From positions 1-22,539 of the forward strand of contig JAICYG010000022.1 of the NCBI GenBank assembly GCA_025934335.1: a stretch of DNA of 22,539 nucleotides, in the 5' to 3' direction. The stretch is from Thermoleophilia bacterium (lineage in GTDB: Bacteria; Actinomycetota; Thermoleophilia; Gaiellales; Gaiellaceae). Positions 16,627 to 22,539 of the stretch are shown here, in pieces (positions within the stretch are counted from its first letter, which is position 1; each line of letters begins with the position of its first letter). The translations under genes and the position numbers were made by a program. The notes under the pieces were generated by a model, which had not been told where the DNA came from, did not search any database, and saw only the letters and a program-made list of their open reading frames with translations.

Positions 16627-17145
16627 TTACAGCGGCTCGTCGGCGAGTCTTGCCGGCCGCTGCTCGCCCGCCGGCGAGGTGCCCTCGAGCGCTGTCCTCA
16701 GCCGGCCGCGTGCTCGGCTCAGCGCGACCTCGACGGCGTTCGTGCGCATCTCCAGCAGCCGCCCGATCTCGCGCGCGCTCAGATCGGAGCCGTAGCGGAG
16801 CGCTATCAGCTCGCGGTCGGACGCGCTCAGGCTTTCGAGGGCGTCCGACAGCGAGATCCGGGCGACCACATCGCCGGCGATGTCGCCCGCGATCGCCGGC
16901 TCGGGCTGCGCCGACAGGTGACGCGGCCGCAGGGACGCGTCGTACACGCACCGCCGGGCGATTCCGAGCAGCCACGCGATCGGCTCCCCCTTCCGCGGGT
17001 CGTACGTGTCGGTGTAGCGGAGCGCCCGCTCGAACGTCTCGCTCGTCAGATCCTCGGCGTCCGTGCGGTCTCGAACCCGGTAGGCAACGTACGCATAGAC
17101 GCGGCGGAGGAGCTGGTCGGCATTGGCGAGCGGGTCGCGAGGCAT
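16627..17145 (-). CDS. ECF-family RNA polymerase sigma factor
   Basis: A 172-residue sigma-70 family protein with only regions 2 and 4. Region 2 reads VYAYVAYRVRDRTDAEDLTSETFERAL and then EPIAWLLGIARRCVYDASLR, the core- and -10-binding helices. Region 4 reads LSASDRELIALRYGSDLSAREIGRLLEMRTNAVEVALSRARGRLRTAL, a helix-turn-helix for the -35. ATG 17145 overlaps the stop of the O-antigen-ligase-like gene by one base (TGATG), so its translation depends on that gene. A membrane protein with an extracellular motif follows and may hold it inactive. Its target promoters cannot be read here: no repeated non-TANNNT promoter upstream of this group was found. Confidence 0.92.
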   Translation of the reverse strand: MPRDPLANADQLLRRVYAYVAYRVRDRTDAEDLTSETFERALRYTDTYDPRKGEPIAWLLGIARRCVYDASLRPRHLSAQPEPAIAGDIAGDVVARISLSDALESLSASDRELIALRYGSDLSAREIGRLLEMRTNAVEVALSRARGRLRTALEGTSPAGEQRPARLADEPL

Positions 17146-19058
17146 CAGGGACCGCTCCCCGCGGCGAATGACGCGGCAACCGAGGGGGCCAGGAGACGTA
17201 GCTCGGCGACCGCTCGCGCTCGCTCGGCTCCCCGGGAGGCTCCCGCGAGCACGAGCCAGGTCGACCAGTCGTTCGGATCCTTGCTCGCGGCCCGCTCGTA
17301 GGCGGCGAGCGCCTCGGCCCGGCGGCCCTGGGCGAGCCGGATGTTGCCGATCTGCAGCCACGGCTGTGACGACCACGGCGAGAACGTGCGGGCACGCCGG
17401 GCGTCCGCAAGGGCGCTCGCCAGGTCTCCGCGACTGGACGCCGTCACGCTCTGCGCGAAAGCCCGGTTTCCCACGAGCCCGAGGGTGCCGACGACGCCGA
17501 CGGCGAGCGCCCCCGCCGCGAGCAAGGCGGGAAGTGAACGCCCGGTCGCCGCGGGGGCGCGGCGCGTCGCGGCGAGTGCGGCGGCCGCGCAGAGGAAGGC
17601 GCCGATCGTCACGCCGGGGAGCTCCCAGTCCCAGTCGTACGCGGCGTGGACGCACCACGCCGAGAACGCCGCTCCGGCGAGAGGGACGAGTGCCGTCCGG
17701 CGCTCCCGCACCGCTCCTGCGAGCGGCAGCGCGAGGGCCGCCGCGAGCAGGACCAGCCCGACGAGGCCGAGCTCGCCGAGCGTCTCGACGTACAGGTTGT
17801 GCGCGTCGTCGACCTTCGGGCGGTCGCTGCGCGCCGCCATCCAGAACTGGCTGTACGTCCCGGCGCCGCTGCCGACGACGCGGTTGGCGCGCCACTGGTC
17901 GAGGGCGACGTGCCACTGGTCGACCCGCGCCGGGCTCGAAAGCGTGAGCAGGTGCCGGCTCAGGTCCTGGCCCGTGAGCGGCGACCCGCCCTCGAGAGAC
18001 TGACGTGCACGGTCGAATGCCGCCGACGGGCCCCCGTAGTGGACGAGGACGCCCGCGACGACCGCGACCGCAGCCGCGGCGACCGCGGCGCCGTATGCGA
18101 GCCGGACCGGCCGAGGAACGGAGAGGCGTGAGCCCACAGTCGCCCAGAGCAGGCCCGCCGCCGCGCCGCAGAGTGCCGTCAGTGCGAGGCGCCACGCGAG
18201 CGTGTGGCCGGCACCGACCGCCTGCGCCAACGGGACGTTCACGAGACGCAGAGCGCGCGCGTGATAGGCAAGCGCCACGGCTCCGGCGGCAGGCGCGCCG
18301 ACCACGACCAGCGCGCTGACGTACGAGAGCCGCCGTGGCGAGACGGCGACGACGACGAGCACCGCGACCGCGAGCGCGATCCAGGCGCCCCTGCTGAACG
18401 TGAAGTACAGGGTGGGGAGCACGAGGGGCAGCGAAGCACCGGCAAGGACACGCGGGACGAGAGGCGTCCCTTCGACTACGAGCCCCAGTGCGAGCAGCGC
18501 CGCCGTCGCCGTCACGAGGCCAAGGCCGTTCCAGTAGCCGACCGGCGTCGCGAGCCGGTAGCCCGCGATCGTGTCGGTGACGCCGAGCCGCTCGGGGAAG
18601 AGCCGTGTCGCGAGCGCGTAGATCGTGATCAGGGTTGCACCGGCCCACACGCCCCAGACGATGCTCGCGAGCGTTGCGCGCCGTACGACGCAGACGGCGG
18701 CGATCGCGAGCATCGCGTAGACGAGCGAGCGCTCGACCTCGAGTGCGGTCGCCGTCCCGCTGAGCGTCCACAGCCCCGACGCGGCCGTCCACGCGCAGAC
18801 GGCGAGCAGGGCGACGACCCAGCCGAGCTCGAACGCCGACGGACGCTCGATCCCGAGCGCGAGACCAACGAGTGCGACCGCCGCCAGGACGAGCGTCGTC
18901 CAGCCCCACGAGGTCGGCCAGTAACCGCCGTGATCGGCGGCGATGAGCCCTGTCGCCGCGGCCGCCAGCACGATGGGAGCGGCGGCGCCGGCCCGGGCGG
19001 ACGCCCCGGCGAGCAGGGCCGATCCGGTATTACCCCGCAGCGCGAGAGACCTGGTCAC
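17145..19058 (-). CDS. O-antigen ligase/polymerase-like membrane protein with C-terminal TPR region
   Basis: A 637-residue integral membrane protein with about a dozen hydrophobic helices. It has two marks of the Wzy_C/O-antigen ligase family: FTFSRGAW (Arg223) and the large-loop motif DDAHNLYVETLGELGLVGL (His420). These proteins join or polymerise undecaprenyl-linked glycans at the outer face of the membrane. Residues from about 545 form TPR-like helices (GDLASALADARRARTF, IRLAQGRRAEALAAYERAASKDPNDW), a known extension in this family. The start GTG 19058 is 57 nt after the DivIVA-like gene, probably in one transcript, and the stop is fused to the sigma-factor start. In a monoderm actinobacterium the product would be a surface polysaccharide, not LPS. 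The exact glycan is unknown. Confidence 0.88.
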   Translation of the reverse strand: MTRSLALRGNTGSALLAGASARAGAAAPIVLAAAATGLIAADHGGYWPTSWGWTTLVLAAVALVGLALGIERPSAFELGWVVALLAVCAWTAASGLWTLSGTATALEVERSLVYAMLAIAAVCVVRRATLASIVWGVWAGATLITIYALATRLFPERLGVTDTIAGYRLATPVGYWNGLGLVTATAALLALGLVVEGTPLVPRVLAGASLPLVLPTLYFTFSRGAWIALAVAVLVVVAVSPRRLSYVSALVVVGAPAAGAVALAYHARALRLVNVPLAQAVGAGHTLAWRLALTALCGAAAGLLWATVGSRLSVPRPVRLAYGAAVAAAAVAVVAGVLVHYGGPSAAFDRARQSLEGGSPLTGQDLSRHLLTLSSPARVDQWHVALDQWRANRVVGSGAGTYSQFWMAARSDRPKVDDAHNLYVETLGELGLVGLVLLAAALALPLAGAVRERRTALVPLAGAAFSAWCVHAAYDWDWELPGVTIGAFLCAAAALAATRRAPAATGRSLPALLAAGALAVGVVGTLGLVGNRAFAQSVTASSRGDLASALADARRARTFSPWSSQPWLQIGNIRLAQGRRAEALAAYERAASKDPNDWSTWLVLAGASRGAERARAVAELRLLAPSVAASFAAGSGP

Positions 19059-19115
19059 CCCGCACGTTCAAGCAGAGATCGGGCGGAACGTCCACCCGGT
19101 ACCTGCCCGGCGGGC

Positions 19116-19736
19116 TCAGTCGATCGCGACCGGGGGCTCGTGCACCGGCTCGCGCGGTGACGGAACCGCGCTTCCGAGCACCGATTCGAGCGTGCGCCGC
19201 AGCTGCGCCTTCAGGTCGTCCTCGACCCGGTGGAGCCGCTCGATCTCGGCCGCCGAGTGCTTGACCGTCCTGTGGGCGTCGTGCTCGATCTCGGCGGCGC
19301 GGCGGTGCGCCGCCTTGAGCAGGCCCTCGCACTCCGCGCGCGTCGACTCACGTAGCTCGCGCGCGGTGCGCTGCGCGGTCGAGAGCAGCGTGCGCGTCAG
19401 CTCCTCGCGGCCCTCGTGGTCCTTCACCGCAGCGCGCAGTCGCGTCAGCTCGTCCATCAGCGGGCCGCTCCGCTCCTGCAGCTCGCTCCGGAACCGCTCG
19501 CGCTGCGTCTCCTGCATACGCGCGAACTGGTCGTCGCGGCCGGCGAGCTCGGCCTCGAGCTCGGCGACACGGTCCTTCAGCCACTTCTCGTCCTTCGCCC
19601 AGTTCTCGTGCGCCCGTGTTGCCTGGCGGTAGTCCCACGCGATCCGCAGCAGGAACTCGTCGACCGCCTGCTTCTGGTACCCGCGCATGGCGATCGGGAG
19701 CTTGCTCGCGTTGATCTCTTCTGGCTTGATCGGCAC
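19116..19736 (-). CDS. DivIVA-like coiled-coil protein
   Basis: A 206-residue cytoplasmic protein. The N-terminus, MPIKPEEINASKLPIAMRGYQKQAVDEFLLRIAWDY, fits the DivIVA lipid-binding domain pattern (RGYxxxxVDEFL). It is followed by a long charged coiled coil from about residue 45 to 190 (KDRVAELEAELAGRD, EIERLHRVEDDLKAQLRR) and a short Pro-rich tail. DivIVA proteins gather at curved membrane and organise polar growth or wall synthesis. The place before a surface-glycan polymerase gene fits a cell-envelope role. GTG 19736 has AAGGAG (19749-19744) 7 nt upstream, a good ribosome site. It may be a paralogue and not the main division DivIVA, which usually sits by sepF/ileS. Confidence 0.88.
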   Translation of the reverse strand: MPIKPEEINASKLPIAMRGYQKQAVDEFLLRIAWDYRQATRAHENWAKDEKWLKDRVAELEAELAGRDDQFARMQETQRERFRSELQERSGPLMDELTRLRAAVKDHEGREELTRTLLSTAQRTARELRESTRAECEGLLKAAHRRAAEIEHDAHRTVKHSAAEIERLHRVEDDLKAQLRRTLESVLGSAVPSPREPVHEPPVAID

Positions 19737-19844
19737 GGCGCGACTCCTTCGAACGAGGGATACGAACCGTAGCGGCGGCCGGCCGTTCGCGCTAGGTGCG
19801 ATCAGCGAGGTTCGCTCCGACGAACGGCTGGGTACGGCCCGAAC
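19737..19844. promoter_or_regulatory. Divergent promoter region with an 8-bp inverted repeat
   Basis: A 108-nt gap between divergent genes. GCCGTTCG 19782-19789 and CGAACGGC 19821-19828 are exact inverted copies 31 nt apart; between them AGCGA-GGT-TCGCT forms a small dyad. On the reverse strand TACGGT (19771-19766) is a plausible -10 for the DivIVA-like gene, giving a leader of about 23 nt. On the forward strand TACGGC (19833-19838) ends 6 nt before GTG 19845. The repeat could be an operator serving both sides; this is a guess from position. Confidence 0.35.
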
Positions 19845-19997
19845 GTGACGGAAACGCCCAAAGATCTGGCCGAGGAGGCCCAGCGGGGCCGGAGCGAGCG
19901 GACGCCCTGGCTGGCGCTGACGGGCGTGACGATGGCGGTGGCGGCGATCGTGCTCGCGATCCTCGTCGTGGCGCTCCTCGTCTTCTATCTCGTCTGA
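19845..19997 (+). CDS. 50-residue single-pass membrane peptide
   Basis: A short open frame from GTG to TGA codes for 50 residues: a hydrophilic acidic/basic start (TETPKDLAEEAQRGRSERTPW) and then one long hydrophobic helix (MAVAAIVLAILVVALLVFYLV) to the C-terminus. The N-in topology is suggested by the charged start. The charged-then-hydrophobic layout and clean stop 14 nt before the helicase gene argue that it is real. TACGGC lies 6 nt before the start, an imperfect form of the leaderless -10 pattern. The function is unknown; many actinobacteria carry such tail-anchored peptides. Confidence 0.55.
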   Translation: MTETPKDLAEEAQRGRSERTPWLALTGVTMAVAAIVLAILVVALLVFYLV

Positions 19998-19999
19998 AC

Positions 20000-20005
20000 T
20001 ACTCT
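20000..20005 (+). promoter_or_regulatory. -10 hexamer TACTCT for a leaderless helicase mRNA
   Basis: TACTCT ends 6 nt (GGGTGG) before ATG 20012, matching the geometry at 8503, 13046 and 16017. The purine run GGGTGG touches the ATG and so is too close to be a normal ribosome site. Confidence 0.5.
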
Positions 20006-20011
20006 GGGTGG

Positions 20012-22539
20012 ATGGACCCGCTCAGCGTCTTCTCTCCGACGACGCGGGCCTGGTTCGAGCGGACGTTCGCGGCCCCGACGCCGCCGCAGGAGCGCGGCTG
20101 GCCCGCGATCGCCCGCGGCGGGCACGTGCTCATCCAGGCGCCCACCGGCTCCGGCAAGACGCTGACGGCGTTCCTGTACGCGCTCGACCGCCTCAGCGCC
20201 GCGCCGGGGGAGGGGCTGCGCGTGCTCTACGTCTCGCCGCTGAAGGCACTCAACTACGACATCGAGCGCAACCTGCGCGGTCCGCTCGCCGGGCTCGAGT
20301 CGCAGGTGCGGGTTGCGGTGCGCACCGGCGACACACCTGCGAAGGAACGGCGCGAGCTCCTGAAGGAGCCGCCGGACATCCTGATCACGACGCCGGAGTC
20401 GCTCTTCCTGATGCTCACCTCGCAGGCGCGCGAGACGCTGCGGGGCGTCGAGACGCTGATCCTCGACGAGGTGCATGCGGTCGCGGGGACGAAGCGCGGC
20501 GCGCACCTCGCCCTGTCGGTGGAGCGGTTGGAGGCACTCGTCGATCGTCCGTTCCAGAGGATCGGGCTCTCGGCGACGCAGCGGCCGATCGAGGAGATCG
20601 GGCGGTTCGTCTCCGGCGGGCGTCCGATCGAGATCGTCGACGCCGGCACGCGCAAGGAGCTCGACCTCGAGGTGGTCGTGCCGGTCGAGGACATGCGCGA
20701 GCTCGGCTCGACCGCATCGCTCTCCTACCCGGTGCCGGCCGACGGGCAGGAGATGGATGCCGGCACCGAGCTCGGTACCCAGTCGATCTGGCCGTCGATC
20801 TACCCGGAGATCCTGCGGCTCGTGCAGGCCCACCGCTCGACGATCGTCTTCGTCAACAACCGCCGCCTCGCGGAGCGGCTCGCGCTCCGCCTGAACGAGC
20901 TCGTGAACGAGGGCAACGAGGGGCAGCCGCGCGAGGTCGCGCGCGCCCACCACGGCTCGCTCGCCCGCGAGCAGCGGATCCTCGTCGAGGAGGAGCTGAA
21001 GGCGGGCCGCATTCCGTGCCTCGTCGCCACCTCGAGCCTCGAGCTCGGGATCGACATGGGCGCCGTCGACCTCGTCATCCAGGTCGAGTCGCCGAAGTCG
21101 GTCGCACGCGGGCTGCAGCGCATCGGCCGTGCCGGGCACGAGCTGGGCGCGACCTCGAAGGGGCGCATCTTCCCGAAGTTCAGGGCCGACCTGCTCGAGT
21201 CGGCGGTCGTCGCGCGTGCCATGCGCGAGGGCGCGATCGAGGAGACGCGCATCCCCACGAACCCTCTGGACGTGCTCGCACAGCAGGTGGTGGCGATCTC
21301 GGCTGACGCGGAGATCGCCGTGGACGAGGTGTTCGAGCTCGTGCGGCGGGCGTATCCGTTCCGGGACCTGTCGCGGGCGCAGTTCGAGAACGTGCTCGAC
21401 ATGCTGGCCGGCCGCTACCCGTCCGACGAGTTCGCGGAGCTGCGGCCGCGCATCGTCTGGGACCGCACCGGCGGCACTGTCCGCGCGCGTGAGGGTGCCC
21501 GGCGGCTCGCGGTGACGAACGCCGGCACCATCCCCGACCGCGGCCTCTTCGGCGTCTTCCTCCGCGACGGCGGCGGGCGAGTCGGGGAGCTCGACGAGGA
21601 GATGGTCTACGAGGCGCGCGCGGGCCAGACGTTCCTGCTCGGCGCCTCCACGTGGCGCATCGAGGAGATCACGCGCGACCGAGTGCTCGTCTCGCCGGCG
21701 CCGGGCCTGCCGGGCGCGGTGCCGTTCTGGAAGGGGGAGGGCGTCGGCCGGCCGTTCGAGCTGGGCGAGAAGATCGGCGCCGCCTCACGCGAGCTGTCCG
21801 CGCTCGCCGAGCCGAAGGCGATCGAGCGGCTGCGCGGCGAGTACCACCTCGAGGAGCGCGCCGCGCGCAACCTGCTCACGTTCCTCCGCGAGCAGGCCGA
21901 CGCGACCGGCGCGATCCCCACCGATCGTTCGGTGGTCGTCGAGCGGTTCAGGGACGAGATCGGCGACTGGCGGGTCTGCATCCTCACGCCGTTCGGCGGG
22001 CGCGTGCACGCGCCGTGGGCGATGGCGATCGCGGCGCGGCTGCGCGAGGCGCACGGCATCGAGGCGCAGTCGATCTGGTCGGACGACGGCATCGCGCTCC
22101 ACTTCCCCGAGGCGGACGCGCCGCCGCCCACGGCCGACCTCGTGATCGCGCCCGACGAGGTCGAGGATCTCGTCGTCGCCGAGGTGGGGGACACGGCGCT
22201 CTTCGGCGCCCGCTTCCGCGAGAACGCCGGCCGCGCCCTGCTGATCCCGCGCCGGCGGCCGGGCGAGCGCACCCCGCTCTGGCAGCAGCGGCTGAAGGCG
22301 CAGTCGCTGCTGCAGGTTGCGCGCAAGTACGGCTCGTTCCCGGTCATCCTCGAGACCTACCGCGAGTGCCTGCAGGACGTGTTCGACCTGCCGGCGCTGC
22401 GGTCGCTCCTGCAGCGGATCGCGACGCGCGAGCTCGACCTCGTCGAGGTGGAGACGGCGTCCGCGTCGCCGTACTCGGCGTCGCTCCTCTTCGACTACAT
22501 CGCGACGTACATGTACGAGGACGACACGCCTCCCGCCGA
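20012..22539 (+). CDS. lhr: Lhr-type large DEAD/DEAH-box helicase, 3' end beyond the window
   Basis: About 843 residues are inside the window, with the frame open to the right edge. A Q-motif region (APTPPQERGWPAI) is followed by Walker A APTGSGKT at 43-50, DEVH at 152-155, SAT at 187-189, then the second RecA domain with FVNNRRLAERLALRLNE, HHGSL, ATSSLELGIDMG and QRIGRAGH (about 369-376). After this come the winged-helix and Lhr-specific core (WDRTGGTVRAREGARRLAVTNAGTIPDRG; LTPFGGRVHAPWA). Lhr is an ATP-driven 3'-5' helicase active on RNA:DNA hybrids and linked to repair. Whether the long C-terminal domain of full Lhr is present cannot be seen. It lies 14 nt after the membrane peptide but probably has its own promoter. 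Confidence 0.95.
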   Translation, partial: MDPLSVFSPTTRAWFERTFAAPTPPQERGWPAIARGGHVLIQAPTGSGKTLTAFLYALDRLSAAPGEGLRVLYVSPLKALNYDIERNLRGPLAGLESQVRVAVRTGDTPAKERRELLKEPPDILITTPESLFLMLTSQARETLRGVETLILDEVHAVAGTKRGAHLALSVERLEALVDRPFQRIGLSATQRPIEEIGRFVSGGRPIEIVDAGTRKELDLEVVVPVEDMRELGSTASLSYPVPADGQEMDAGTELGTQSIWPSIYPEILRLVQAHRSTIVFVNNRRLAERLALRLNELVNEGNEGQPREVARAHHGSLAREQRILVEEELKAGRIPCLVATSSLELGIDMGAVDLVIQVESPKSVARGLQRIGRAGHELGATSKGRIFPKFRADLLESAVVARAMREGAIEETRIPTNPLDVLAQQVVAISADAEIAVDEVFELVRRAYPFRDLSRAQFENVLDMLAGRYPSDEFAELRPRIVWDRTGGTVRAREGARRLAVTNAGTIPDRGLFGVFLRDGGGRVGELDEEMVYEARAGQTFLLGASTWRIEEITRDRVLVSPAPGLPGAVPFWKGEGVGRPFELGEKIGAASRELSALAEPKAIERLRGEYHLEERAARNLLTFLREQADATGAIPTDRSVVVERFRDEIGDWRVCILTPFGGRVHAPWAMAIAARLREAHGIEAQSIWSDDGIALHFPEADAPPPTADLVIAPDEVEDLVVAEVGDTALFGARFRENAGRALLIPRRRPGERTPLWQQRLKAQSLLQVARKYGSFPVILETYRECLQDVFDLPALRSLLQRIATRELDLVEVETASASPYSASLLFDYIATYMYEDDTPPA

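Overview
The window is about 70% G+C. It has dense, often overlapping genes, frequent GTG starts and typical actinobacterial families: an ECF sigma factor with a one-TM partner, a DivIVA-like protein, a secreted PxKF-type protein, a TIGR03252-type HhH-GPD protein and an Lhr helicase. Together these suggest a deep-branching soil or freshwater Actinomycetota, perhaps Thermoleophilia. The phylum is well supported; the class is a guess. No rRNA, tRNA, CRISPR array, transposase or phage gene is visible.

Layout. 1-1765 (+): the tail of a VOC-fold protein, then an acyl-CoA dehydrogenase overlapping a small cupin protein. 1775-8409 (-): a peptide-uptake operon read right to left as substrate-binding protein, permease C, permease B, ATPase D, ATPase F and a proline iminopeptidase. 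The last four junctions overlap by 1, 8, 4 and 4 nt. The operon imports peptides, and its last gene probably trims them. 8503-9231 (+): a divergent class I methyltransferase. 9232-9508: a structured leader. 9509-12976 (+): a 1155-aa secreted Ig-like repeat protein ending in a PxKF domain and followed by a strong hairpin. 13046-15308 (+): a stand-alone LanC-like protein, a stand-alone LigD-type primase-polymerase joined to it by a GTGA overlap, and a 107-aa unknown. 15305-15472: a 168-bp near-palindrome between convergent genes. 15478-19736 (-): an HhH-GPD protein on its own promoter, and a group made of a DivIVA-like protein, an O-antigen-ligase-like protein with a TPR tail, an ECF sigma factor (TGATG overlap) and a one-TM protein with an extracellular Cys/His motif that may be its regulator. 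19845-22539 (+): a 50-aa membrane peptide and an Lhr-type helicase that runs off the window.

Two modes of translation initiation can be read. The binding protein, the secreted protein, the DivIVA-like protein and the sigma-linked membrane protein have purine-rich Shine-Dalgarno sites. The methyltransferase, LanC-like, HhH-GPD and Lhr genes have none; instead a TANNNT -10 hexamer ends exactly 6 nt before the start codon, as expected for leaderless mRNAs.

No complete new defence or mobile system was found. The best leads are the 168-bp near-palindrome, the LanC-like/primase-polymerase pair, the sigma factor with its Cys/His membrane partner, the leaderless-start pattern, and the gene-conversion-like patch in the secreted protein.
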